9,477 nt of DNA from Gammaproteobacteria bacterium (GTDB lineage Bacteria > Pseudomonadota > Gammaproteobacteria > Arenicellales > JAANXG01): the NCBI GenBank assembly GCA_018263405.1, contig JAANXG010000158.1, forward strand, positions 1 to 9,477, given 5' to 3'. Both the position numbers and the translations under genes were made by a program. The notes below the pieces were generated by a model. The model was not told the origin of the DNA, did no database searches, and saw nothing but the letters and a program-made list of their open reading frames with translations. Positions 1-6,480 of this stretch are shown here, piece after piece. The stretch's first letter is position 1, and each line of letters starts with the position of its first letter.

Positions 1-264
1 ATTTGGGTTAGATTTGGACGATCCGATGGAGCAAAACCGCAGTACTAGGAGCCTGTCGGACTTAGGATGAATCTACTGCGGCGGCGGGAGATCGGCCCAC
101 TTTCCCGATTTATTTCGTTAAATAGCTGGCTATTCGCCTCAATAAATCGAAAAATTGGTCTCGATTTCCCACCTACCTCGCTACGATCCCCTAAGTCCGA
201 CAGGCTCCTAGCAGGGCTAATATGAGGATTTTGCGATTGAGGATCGTTCAAAGATGGCCCGAAG
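1..264. repeat. Diverged outer inverted repeat surrounding a palindromic element
   Basis: Bases 1-48 align without gaps to the reverse complement of 217-264, with about 29 of 48 positions identical. The best blocks are TTTGRACGATCC (13-24 against 241-252, one mismatch) and GCAAAA (31-36 against TTTTGC at 229-234), and both sit at the same spacing in each arm. Many differences are transitions, as expected for an old repeat. The 45-211 element lies between the arms. The left arm may run past the window edge, so the full unit cannot be defined. It could be an older mobile element, a degraded terminator-like structure, or two inverted copies of a local sequence. Confidence 0.45.
45..211. mobile_element. 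MITE-like palindromic element with 22-bp perfect terminal inverted repeats
   Basis: The 22 bases at 45-66, beginning CTAGGAGCCTGTCGGACTTA, are repeated exactly in reverse complement at 190-211. The element is 167 bp and has no transposase. Inside are two nested hairpin stems: CGATTTATT (106-114) with AATAAATCG (141-149), and AATAGC (121-126) with GCTATT (129-134). The terminal CTAG on both sides is either the end of the repeat or a duplicated target. The size, perfect ends, lack of coding and extragenic position downstream of the pdh operon fit a non-autonomous miniature element mobilised in trans. The parent insertion-sequence family is not identifiable here. Confidence 0.72.
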
Positions 265-303
265 ACGGGATGTGAAAATGGGAAGTTATTTTTGCGCGAG
301 CCC

Positions 304-1467
304 TTAGCTCTCCAAATCCTTCTTGACCGCCGTTATAAACCGAGTAGCTTCGCCGCCGGTCACGCACCGGTGGTCGAAGGTCAGCGACAGTGGCAGGATT
401 TTGTGTACGGCCGGCTGGCCGTCAACGGCCACGACATCCGCCTGGATGGCCCCGGCTCCAAGGAGTGCAACCGCCGGCGGTACAACGATGGGGCTGGCGT
501 AGCGCCCACCCATGGTGCCAAAGTTGGACAGGGTGAACGTGTAGGACCGCATTTCCTCGGGTGGTACGTTACGTTCCTGTATGGCGGCTTTTATCTCTTC
601 CAGTCCCGAGCGCAGGCTGCCTTCGTCGCGGTTGGCAACGTCGCGCAGCACCGGTACGAACAGGCCGTCCTCGCTGTCCACGGCGATGGCCAGGTCGATT
701 TTTTTCAACACCCGCCGCCCCACGGCGTGGCTGTCATACCAGGCGTTTAATCCCGGCTCGACCTCGCGGCCCGCGACGATGGCGCGAATCAGCCGCAGCA
801 TCACGTTCTGTTTCCCGTCCCAGTGGTCGATGTCGGCGTCGTCCATGACCGTCACCGCGGCGACTTCCGCATGCGCCTGGGTCATGGTGCGTGCCATGTG
901 CTTGCGCACGCCGCGCAGCTGTTCCATCGGTCCCACTTCCTTGAGGATCTCGGCCACCCGCCGGACGTCCTGGGCCGTCACCATGCCATCGGCGCCGCTG
1001 GGCGACACCGTGGACAGTTCCACCTCGAGGCGCTTGGCGAGTGCGCGCACCGCCGGCGTCGCCTTGGCTCCCATCGCGTGCCGGCCGCCGCCAGTCGCTT
1101 CTTCCTTGACGACTTCGTCGCCGCTTTCCACGGCGCCGACTACGGAGCCCGCATCCTCGCGCTGTTCCGCCGTGGGTTCCTCCAAACCTTTTCCCTGCTT
1201 CGGGGCGGCTTCTTCCTCCTCTCCGTCCTCGGTCTCGAACGCCGCCAGCGGCTCCCCGACCCCGAGCACGTCGCCCGGCTCGCCATATCGCTTGACGAGG
1301 GTCCCTTCATAAGGACTCGGTACCTCGACGATGGCCTTGGCGGTTTCCACCGCCACCAGCTCCTGATCCTTCCCGACTTGATCGCCGTTCGAGACGTGCC
1401 ATTCGACGATCTCCGCGTCGGGCAGCCCTTCGCCCAGATCGGGCAGCTTGAATACGCTTGTAGCCAT
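304..1467 (-). CDS. pdhC: Dihydrolipoamide acyltransferase (E2) of a pyruvate-type dehydrogenase complex
   Basis: This is the core subunit, which carries acyl groups on a lipoyl arm and transfers them to CoA, giving acetyl-CoA if the complex uses pyruvate. The 387 residues show one lipoyl domain (about 1-80) with the modified lysine K44 in VETAKAIVEVP. An acidic/Ala/Gly linker follows (81-132), then a peripheral subunit-binding domain (about 134-175, ATPAVRALAKRL), then the CoA acyltransferase domain (about 180-387) with SNFGTMGG. The active-site motif near the C-terminus reads FDHRCVTGGEA (364-374), with the catalytic His present but Thr where many E2s have Asp. The ATG abuts the pdhB stop (TAAATG), and GGAG at 1477-1480 serves as the Shine-Dalgarno site inside pdhB. 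With only one lipoyl domain and no E3 gene nearby, dihydrolipoamide dehydrogenase must come from elsewhere. A branched-chain 2-oxo acid substrate cannot be excluded. Confidence 0.9.
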   Translation of the reverse strand: MATSVFKLPDLGEGLPDAEIVEWHVSNGDQVGKDQELVAVETAKAIVEVPSPYEGTLVKRYGEPGDVLGVGEPLAAFETEDGEEEEAAPKQGKGLEEPTAEQREDAGSVVGAVESGDEVVKEEATGGGRHAMGAKATPAVRALAKRLEVELSTVSPSGADGMVTAQDVRRVAEILKEVGPMEQLRGVRKHMARTMTQAHAEVAAVTVMDDADIDHWDGKQNVMLRLIRAIVAGREVEPGLNAWYDSHAVGRRVLKKIDLAIAVDSEDGLFVPVLRDVANRDEGSLRSGLEEIKAAIQERNVPPEEMRSYTFTLSNFGTMGGRYASPIVVPPAVALLGAGAIQADVVAVDGQPAVHKILPLSLTFDHRCVTGGEATRFITAVKKDLES

Positions 1468-2451
1468 TTATGCGAACTCCATGGTTTCTTTCACCGCCCG
1501 GCGGATCCGGTCAACGTCCGGCAGATAGTGATTTTCGAGTTTCAACAACGGCATGACGGTGTCATAGCCGGTGACCCGCTTGACCGGCGCGAACAGGCTG
1601 AGCAGTCCTTTTTCGGCCAGTTGCGCGGCGATGTCGGCGCCGACGCCCCCGGTGCGGGCGGCCTCGTGCACGATTACGCAGCGCCCGGTGCGCTCCACCG
1701 ATTTGAGAATGGTGTCCATATCCAGCGGCTTGATGGTCGCCACGTCGATGACCTCGCAGGAGATCTCCGACTCCTCTTTCAGTTTGTCAGCCGCCTGTAA
1801 TGTTTCGTGTATCGATGCGCCCCAGGACACCAGGGTGATATCCGTGCCGTCGCGCAGGGTGAAGCACACGTCCAGAGGCAGCGCTTCACCGTTGTCCTCG
1901 ATTTGCTGTTTGTGCAACCGGTAGATGCGCTTGGGTTCCAGGAATATCACCGGGTCGGGATCGCGTATCGCGGCGAGCAGCAGCCCGTAGGCCCGGGCCG
2001 GGGAGGACGGGATCACCACTCGCACGCCGGGCATGTGGGCGAATAGGGCCTCCGTGCTTTCCGAATGGTGTTCCGGCGCCCGGATGCCGCCGCCGAACGG
2101 TGCGCGGAGTACCATGGGGCAAGTGAGCCGGCCGCAGGTGCGGTTGCGCATGCGGGACGCGTGGCTGACGATCTGATCGACGGCTGGGTAGATGAACCCC
2201 ATGAACTGGATTTCCGCCACCGGTTTGAGGCCCTGGGCGGCCATACCTACTGACAAACCGGCGATCATTGTTTCCGCCAGAGGCGTATCGATGACCCGAT
2301 CCTCGCCGAACCGCTCCTGCAAATCGACGGTGGCGCGAAACACGCCGCCGTTCACCCCGATGTCCTCGCCGAGCAGCACGACGGAGTCGTCGGCGTTCAT
2401 TTCGTGCGCAAAGGCCGCGTTGACGGCCTCCACCATGGCCAAGTTACTCAT
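1468..2451 (-). CDS. pdhB: Pyruvate dehydrogenase E1 component, beta subunit
   Basis: This is the beta subunit of a heterotetrameric (alpha2beta2) thiamine-diphosphate E1 that decarboxylates a 2-oxo acid and reductively acylates the E2 lipoyl group. The 327 residues have the usual family length. Visible landmarks are LLGEDIG (E29 region), DTPLAE (55-60, whose Glu activates the cofactor aminopyrimidine), the HHS pair (128-130), and the C-terminal transketolase-like domain with VIDVATIKPLD and IVHEAARTGG. The start ATG lies within the last codons of pdhA: ATGAGTAA at 2444-2451 holds both the pdhB start and the pdhA stop, an 8-nt overlap that implies translational coupling. A GGAA lies just upstream. 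The neighbours pdhA and pdhC make the assignment firm; substrate (pyruvate rather than branched-chain 2-oxo acid) is inferred. Confidence 0.92.
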   Translation of the reverse strand: MSNLAMVEAVNAAFAHEMNADDSVVLLGEDIGVNGGVFRATVDLQERFGEDRVIDTPLAETMIAGLSVGMAAQGLKPVAEIQFMGFIYPAVDQIVSHASRMRNRTCGRLTCPMVLRAPFGGGIRAPEHHSESTEALFAHMPGVRVVIPSSPARAYGLLLAAIRDPDPVIFLEPKRIYRLHKQQIEDNGEALPLDVCFTLRDGTDITLVSWGASIHETLQAADKLKEESEISCEVIDVATIKPLDMDTILKSVERTGRCVIVHEAARTGGVGADIAAQLAEKGLLSLFAPVKRVTGYDTVMPLLKLENHYLPDVDRIRRAVKETMEFA

Positions 2452-3520
2452 GGCGCTTCCACTTGGCTTGCAACTCTTCCCGCTGGTTTTGATAGAGGGT
2501 CGGCAGGGATTCGTACAGATTGTCGAACATCGTTTCCGGCGCCCTCGGTTCGGTGTTCAGATACTGGTCCACCGCCGCGTCGACTTCCCCCTCGCATTCC
2601 CGGGAAAGCTGTCGGTCCTGGTCTTCGCCCCAGGCTCCCTCGGCGATCAGGTAATGTTTCAGCCGCTCGATCGGATCCTTTTTCTTTTCGGATTCGAGCT
2701 CTTGCCGGCTGCGGTAGCGGCTGGCGTCGTCCGCTGTCGTGTGGTCGTGCCGGCGGTAGGTCAGGGCCTCGATGAGCGTCGGCCCGCCGCCTTGGCGCGC
2801 CTTGGTCAGAGCCACCTCGACGCGGTCCTTGACCACGATCACGTCGTTGCCGTCCACCTGTTCGCCGGGAATGCCCGCGGCGACGGCCTTCTGCGCCAGG
2901 GTTTCGCTTCGCGATTGCTTGGCCCGCGGTACGGAGATGGCCCATTGGTTGTTGACCACCATGAACACGCAGGGCAACACCCAGACGCCGGCGACGTTGA
3001 TGGATTCGTAGAAATCCCCCTTGGACGTTCCGCCGTCGCCGCACACGGCCACCGCAACGCGAGGCTCCTTGCGGTACTTGAAGGCGTAGGCCGCGCCCGC
3101 AGCGTGCAGGACATGGGTGGCGATAGGCACTGAAACCGGAAAATCATCCTTGGCTTTTTCGAACGCCATGCCGCGCTCGTCGCCGCCCCAATACAGAAGA
3201 ATATCGCTCATGGGTACGCCGCGGACGAAGCAGGTGCCGTGCTCCCGGTAGCTCGGGGCGAGTACGTCCCGCGGCTGCATGGCGTGTCCAAGCCCCGTAT
3301 ACGTGGCCTCCTGCCCGAGCGACGAGGCGTATGTGCCGAGCCGGCCTGTGCGTTGCAGGGCGATGGCGCGCTTGTCAAAGGTCCGGGTCAGAACCATGTC
3401 GCGGTAAAACCGCTGCAGCACGTCCGCGTCTTTGGCGAATTCCGGCAGCTCGTCGACCGCCCGACCTTCGGCGTTCAGGTACTGCCGGTAGTGAATCTCG
3501 AACGAGGCGACCGTCTCCAT
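2444..3520 (-). CDS. pdhA: Pyruvate dehydrogenase E1 component, alpha subunit
   Basis: This is the thiamine-diphosphate-binding alpha subunit of the E1 decarboxylase. The protein is 358 residues from the ATG at 3520. The ThDP/Mg motif is clear: GDGGTSKGDFYES (161-173) followed by NN (190-191). The loop YRRHDHTTADDASRYR (255-270) matches the E1alpha loop that is phosphorylated in mitochondrial homologues. The N-terminal region includes FDKRAIALQRTGRLGTY, typical of bacterial PdhA/BCKDH-alpha. An in-frame GTG at 3526 would add two residues, but a G-rich Shine-Dalgarno stretch (GGCGGGG) ends about 10 nt before the ATG and only 4 nt before the GTG, so ATG is preferred. It is the first gene of a pdhA-pdhB-pdhC unit and lies about 73 nt below the diguanylate cyclase gene, so its promoter could be in that gap or farther upstream. 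Confidence 0.91.
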   Translation of the reverse strand: METVASFEIHYRQYLNAEGRAVDELPEFAKDADVLQRFYRDMVLTRTFDKRAIALQRTGRLGTYASSLGQEATYTGLGHAMQPRDVLAPSYREHGTCFVRGVPMSDILLYWGGDERGMAFEKAKDDFPVSVPIATHVLHAAGAAYAFKYRKEPRVAVAVCGDGGTSKGDFYESINVAGVWVLPCVFMVVNNQWAISVPRAKQSRSETLAQKAVAAGIPGEQVDGNDVIVVKDRVEVALTKARQGGGPTLIEALTYRRHDHTTADDASRYRSRQELESEKKKDPIERLKHYLIAEGAWGEDQDRQLSRECEGEVDAAVDQYLNTEPRAPETMFDNLYESLPTLYQNQREELQAKWKRHE

Positions 3521-3522
3521 GG

Positions 3523-3582
3523 TCACCGTGCCCCGCCCGGTAAATGGGTGTCGGGGCCGAGATGATTATTGTGCCATTGCAC
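3523..3582 (-). CDS. Possible 19-residue leader peptide before pdhA
   Basis: A strong Shine-Dalgarno sequence, AAGGAGG (3589-3595), follows the diguanylate cyclase stop directly. Six bases later a GTG (3580-3582) opens a 19-codon frame reading roughly M-QWHNNHLGPDTHLPGGAR. It ends in TGA at 3523-3525, which overlaps the alternative GTG start of pdhA. That layout would allow translational coupling into pdhA. There is no run of one amino acid to suggest classical attenuation. The alternative is that the Shine-Dalgarno match is accidental, or serves the three-codon frame ATG-GCA-CAA-TAA that begins four bases after the GTG. Confidence 0.25.
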   Translation of the reverse strand: MQWHNNHLGPDTHLPGGAR

Positions 3583-3593
3583 TGCCGGCCTCC

Positions 3594-4808
3594 TTATTTA
3601 AGTGGTTCGTCGTTGCGGGCCGAAGAGTCGAAGACTACGGCCCTGTTCCTACCCTGACGTTTGGCGGCATAGAGCGCTTCATCCGCCGCATTGACCATCT
3701 CGTGCCTATCCGATAAACGCTCCGGTACCGCCGCTGCAACGCCCACGCTCACGGTAACATGCCGACTGACGGAGCTGGCCTCGTGGCGGATAGCCAATTC
3801 GCCTACCGTCTGGGTCAATCCTTCGGCCACCGCCTTGGCGCCTTCCAGCTCCGTCTCGGGCAACAGGACGACAAACTCCTCGCCGCCGTAGCGGGCGAGG
3901 ATGTCGGAGGGGCGCTTGATTTGCCGGTCCAGGGCCGCCGCGACCCGCTTCAGGCATTCATCGCCGGCCGCATGGCCGTAATAGTCATTGAATTGTTTGA
4001 AATGGTCGATGTCGAGCATGAGGCAGGCAGAGCATGCCCCGCTGCGGCGCGCCCGCTGCCATTCCACGGCAAACCTCTGCTCAAAATAGCGCCGGTTGGG
4101 AATGCCGGTCAGGCCATCGGTTTCGGCGCGGGTTCCCAGTTCTTTGTTGGCCGCCTCCAGTTTGTTGTTCGTTCGCTCCAGACTTTCGGCGAGTACCTCG
4201 TTGTCGATCTTGTCACGAAATCCGGTCACCAACATTTCGTAGGTGACCTTGTGGGTCGCGGCGAGCATGCCCGCGAGCAGGATAACCAATATGGCCACGG
4301 TGACGGACAACTGTGTGCCCTGGACGGTCAACGCGGCAAGGACGGGCAGGAACAGTCCGGCGAGGAACAGCAGGTAACAGGTTCTGTGGGTGCCGATCGA
4401 GGTAAGGGCGCCCGCTGCTATCCCGCCAAGCGTCAACAGATACAACATCCGGTAAGGCGGTGGGAGAGCGGCTCCCACGATGATAAATCCGGCGCTCCAG
4501 AGCAACGCGGTCGCGGTGGAGCTTATGATGAAATGTCGCGCGAAGGGTTCCGCGGCGGCGATAATATCCGCTCGGGCCAGGACCCGGCGCACATGCAGAA
4601 AGCGGATGATCGATGCGGCGGCGAGGGCGCCAAACCGCGCCAGCAGCGCGGTATGCCGTGCTACCGGCCAGAAAACCAGCAGTAGGATAAACGGGGTGAT
4701 GACATTGAAGGGAACGCTGCGCTGTGCATTGGCGTACAAATACCGTACCTGCTCCGCGAATACAGTCCTCTCGAGGTTGGTCGGATTCTCCCGGATCATG
4801 TCGTGCAT
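3594..4808 (-). CDS. Membrane-anchored diguanylate cyclase (GGDEF domain)
   Basis: The protein is predicted to make cyclic di-GMP from two GTP at the inner membrane. It has about 404 residues from the ATG at 4808; an in-frame TTG at 4820 and an ATG at 4799 are alternatives, and none has a convincing ribosome binding site. Roughly residues 30-185 hold five or six hydrophobic segments, an integral-membrane sensor region that I cannot assign to a named family. A charged helix (about 200-228, LERTNNKLEAANKEL) leads to the GGDEF domain beginning DGLTGIPNRRYF. The active site GGEEF (308-312) is intact and is preceded by RPSD five residues upstream, the RxxD inhibitory site, so product feedback is expected. 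No EAL or HD-GYP domain is present. It ends 73 nt before pdhA and could be co-transcribed with it, but a functional link is unproven. Confidence 0.9.
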   Translation of the reverse strand: MHDMIRENPTNLERTVFAEQVRYLYANAQRSVPFNVITPFILLLVFWPVARHTALLARFGALAAASIIRFLHVRRVLARADIIAAAEPFARHFIISSTATALLWSAGFIIVGAALPPPYRMLYLLTLGGIAAGALTSIGTHRTCYLLFLAGLFLPVLAALTVQGTQLSVTVAILVILLAGMLAATHKVTYEMLVTGFRDKIDNEVLAESLERTNNKLEAANKELGTRAETDGLTGIPNRRYFEQRFAVEWQRARRSGACSACLMLDIDHFKQFNDYYGHAAGDECLKRVAAALDRQIKRPSDILARYGGEEFVVLLPETELEGAKAVAEGLTQTVGELAIRHEASSVSRHVTVSVGVAAAVPERLSDRHEMVNAADEALYAAKRQGRNRAVVFDSSARNDEPLK

Positions 4809-5043
4809 AGACCAGATCAATACGTAAACGTTTCCGCATCGGGATTCGGATACTCACCGGGCCGCGACACGGTGCTCGGGAAAGCTCGTGCATAACGCGT
4901 ATCCGGGTGGTCGTCTTGTTATTCCGTGGACAGGAAGCTATCCACCCGTTGGCGCCTATGACCGTAATGGAAACCCGGCCAGTATACCTTTCTGAAGCCG
5001 CTCCTTCCTACACTGTCGCTGCACGCTCCAGGGGCCTGAAAAT
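4809..5043 (-). other. Gene-free region upstream of the diguanylate cyclase gene
   Basis: No convincing gene is seen. On the minus strand a TATACT hexamer (4981-4986) could serve as a -10 box about 175 nt upstream of the cyclase start, but no good -35 lies 16-18 nt before it. The open frames crossing this stretch overlap the cyclase gene in another frame and have shadow-like Arg/Pro-rich composition. Confidence 0.35.
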
Positions 5044-5078
5044 AAAAAAACCCGCACCCCGAGGGAGTGCGGGTTTTA
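5044..5078 (-). terminator. Rho-independent terminator of phaP
   Basis: On the minus strand, CCCGCAC (at 5067-5073) pairs with GTGCGGG (at 5051-5057), with extra C/G pairing inside and a very short loop. The stem is preceded by AAAA and followed by TTTTTTTATTTT. It lies 33 bases after the phasin stop codon and closes the pha cluster. Confidence 0.92.
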
Positions 5079-5110
5079 GGTTGCGCCGAAGCGCACCGGA
5101 GGGCAATCGT

Positions 5111-5500
5111 TTAAGAAGTCGCTTTCTTGGCGGTTGCTCCAACCTTTTTGGTTGCCTGGGCGGCCGCGTCGTTGGCTTGCGCGAAGCCCTTTTCCAGCCA
5201 GGACTTGTATTCCTCACCGGCCTTTTGGGCCAGATCAACGTTCTGTTTGGCCAGGTCCATCGCTTTGCCGGCGTACTCGTCGGTCAACTCGGCTTGCTTG
5301 GACCAGTAGTCCTTGACGTCCTTCGTTTCTTGAGCCAGTTTGGCTTGGTTCACGCTACCTTCCACCGCCAGATTCACGGCGGCCAGTTGTCGCTCGATCA
5401 CCTGTTCGGCGATCTTGCTGTTGATTTCACCCAGGCTCTTGGCCGCTTCTGCGGCATTCTTGCCAATGTCGTTCATCGTCTTAACGAATTCCTGTTGCAT
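5111..5500 (-). CDS. phaP: Phasin family protein (PHA granule-associated)
   Basis: Phasins coat polyhydroxyalkanoate granules and limit their coalescence. The 129-residue protein is almost wholly helical and Ala/Lys/Gln-rich. It starts MQQEFVKTMNDIGKNAAEAAK, has the amphipathic pattern NLAVEGSVNQAKLAQ and ends in an Ala/Lys tail (ATKKVGATAKKATS), as in many short phasins. There is no signal peptide and no catalytic motif. A GAGGT ribosome site (5510-5514) sits nine bases before the ATG. The gene has its own promoter with overlapping TGCACTGCA repeats and its own terminator, so it can be expressed as a single, highly regulated transcript. Identity rests on helical composition, length and location beside phaR and two reductase genes, since phasins are weakly conserved. 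Confidence 0.85.
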   Translation of the reverse strand: MQQEFVKTMNDIGKNAAEAAKSLGEINSKIAEQVIERQLAAVNLAVEGSVNQAKLAQETKDVKDYWSKQAELTDEYAGKAMDLAKQNVDLAQKAGEEYKSWLEKGFAQANDAAAQATKKVGATAKKATS

Positions 5501-5549
5501 GCTTGTATTACCTCGAATTCATCGGTTAGTGTGTGAGCACAGTGTATGT

Positions 5550-5575
5550 TGCACTGCACCAATTGATGCACTGCA
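5550..5575. promoter_or_regulatory. Candidate PhaR operator in the phaP promoter
   Basis: Two exact copies of TGCACTGCA (5550-5558 and 5567-5575) lie 17 bp apart. The second touches the -10 box and the first lies over the start of the transcript. The same 9-mer, inverted, occurs in the phaB2 promoter. PhaR proteins are known to bind TGC-rich sites and repress phasin promoters; that this PhaR binds here is inference. Confidence 0.7.
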
Positions 5576-5603
5576 GCATAGAGCTTCCCGGGGCAAACGT
5601 CAA
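5575..5603 (-). promoter_or_regulatory. Sigma70-type promoter of phaP
   Basis: On the minus strand the -35 box is TTGACG (5598-5603) and the -10 box is TATGCT (5575-5580), with a 17-nt spacer. An A/T-rich stretch (about 5610-5631) sits where an UP element would be. Transcription would start near 5568, inside the repeated TGCACTGCA block, a classic arrangement for repression. Confidence 0.75.
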
Positions 5604-5632
5604 GGCTTGAATGGATAAAATCTTTTAAAATT

Positions 5633-5655
5633 TACTATTAATATTATTAATAGTA
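5633..5655. repeat. Perfect A/T palindrome between phaB2 and phaP
   Basis: TACTATTAATA (5633-5643) and TATTAATAGTA (5645-5655) are exact inverted copies around one central T. It lies 17 bases past the phaB2 stop and about 30 bases upstream of the phaP -35 box. It contains no G/C core or clean U run, so a terminator role for phaB2 is doubtful. An upstream promoter element or a binding site for a dimeric regulator is possible. Confidence 0.5.
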
Positions 5656-5672
5656 TTGGCCAGATCCTAATC

Positions 5673-6416
5673 CTAGGACATATACAGCCCACCGTTCACC
5701 GGGAGGTTGGCTCCGGTGATGTAGGCGGCCTGCTCTTGGCAGAAAAAGCCCACCGCCCGGGCGATATCCGAAGGGTCCGCCACGTCGCCGATGGGAATGG
5801 CCCCGACAATCTGGTTTTTAATGTCCTCGGGGATGACGTCGGTCATGGGCGTGTCCACGTAGCCCGGGGAAATCGTGTTGACGGTGACCCCTTTGTTGGC
5901 GAGCTCTTGGGCGAGTGCCATGGTGAAACCGTGCACCCCGGCCTTGGCCGCCGAGTAATTGGTTTGTCCGAACTGGCCCTTCTGGCCGTTGACCGATGAA
6001 ATATTGACCACCCGCCCGTATCCGGATTCGATCATCCCGTCAACCACGTTTCGGGTTACGTTGAAGACGCCGTTCAGGTTGGTGTCGATCACGGCCTGCC
6101 AGTCGTCGGGCGACATTTTTCGTAGTGTCTTGTCCCGGGTAATGCCCGCGCAGTTGACCAGGATCTCAATCGGTCCGTGTTTGGTTTCGACTTCCCGGAC
6201 CATGGATCGGCTCGAATCGAAATTCGAAACGTCGCCTGAAACAATCTCGACGGCATGACCTTTCGAGCGCATGGTCCCACGCCACGTCTCGGCTTGTTCC
6301 GATTCGCTCGGTAAAAACCCGGCCACGACGAGCTGGTCCTGGCCGCACAACTCCTGGCACACCGCGGTGCCGATACCCCCGGTCCCCCCCGTAATCAGGG
6401 CTACGCGCTTTGTCAT
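5673..6416 (-). CDS. phaB: Acetoacetyl-CoA reductase (second copy), short-chain dehydrogenase
   Basis: This enzyme is predicted to reduce acetoacetyl-CoA to (R)-3-hydroxybutyryl-CoA, the monomer for PHB synthase, in the cytoplasm. The 247 residues show the Rossmann motif GGTGGIG (10-16), NCAG (88-91, a variant of the usual NNAG), a catalytic Ser at about 140, and YSAAK (Y154, K158). The block NGQKGQFGQTNYSAAKAG and the ending VNGGLYMS are hallmark PhaB sequence. The ATG at 6416 is chosen because GAGGAC (6424-6429) lies seven bases upstream; the frame stays open to 6476, but that extension runs through the operator and is not translated in this view. It follows phaR and has its own promoter and a large palindromic operator. 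A FabG-type role is less likely given the PhaB-specific blocks. Confidence 0.9.
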   Translation of the reverse strand: MTKRVALITGGTGGIGTAVCQELCGQDQLVVAGFLPSESEQAETWRGTMRSKGHAVEIVSGDVSNFDSSRSMVREVETKHGPIEILVNCAGITRDKTLRKMSPDDWQAVIDTNLNGVFNVTRNVVDGMIESGYGRVVNISSVNGQKGQFGQTNYSAAKAGVHGFTMALAQELANKGVTVNTISPGYVDTPMTDVIPEDIKNQIVGAIPIGDVADPSDIARAVGFFCQEQAAYITGANLPVNGGLYMS

Positions 6417-6448
6417 ATGGGGTGTCCTCGTTTGATACAGACAGAAAT

Positions 6449-6480
6449 ATTTGTGCACCGCATTAATGCAGTGCACAAAT
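6449..6480. promoter_or_regulatory. Candidate PhaR operator: 32-bp palindrome before phaB2
   Basis: Fifteen of 16 base pairs are symmetrical about 6464/6465. The arms are ATTTGTGCAC and GTGCACAAAT, with GCATTAATGC in the centre. Each half contains the motif seen at phaP: TGCACCGCA (6454-6462) and TGCAGTGCA (6467-6475, an exact inverse of TGCACTGCA). It overlaps the -10 box and start region of the phaB2 promoter. phaR is the adjacent upstream gene. Confidence 0.75.

Noticed and set aside
45..251. Minus-strand 68-codon open frame across the left palindromic element
   Set aside because: It starts at TTG without a ribosome site, reads through both terminal repeats of the element and ends within them; composition is not protein-like.
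258..269. CCCG-loop-CGGG hairpin as a terminator for the pdh operon
   Set aside because: Only four base pairs and no U run on the minus strand; it also lies within the diverged outer repeat.
823..1800. Long plus-strand open frame opposite pdhC/pdhB
   Set aside because: Antisense shadow of two clearly conserved genes in GC-rich DNA; no family features.
3759..4685. Long plus-strand open frame opposite the diguanylate cyclase
   Set aside because: Antisense shadow of a gene with an intact GGEEF domain; no recognisable domain of its own.
4213..4893. Minus-strand frame overlapping the diguanylate cyclase in another frame
   Set aside because: Arg/Pro/His-rich shadow composition, and it overlaps a gene with clear family motifs.
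4907..5536. Plus-strand 209-codon open frame opposite phaP
   Set aside because: It runs through the phaP terminator, gene and leader; its content is explained by the antisense of a helical Ala/Lys-rich phasin.
6417..6476. Twenty-residue N-terminal extension of phaB2
   Set aside because: It would begin inside the palindromic operator, lacks a ribosome site and would displace the Rossmann motif from its usual N-terminal position; the ATG at 6416 has GAGGAC in place.
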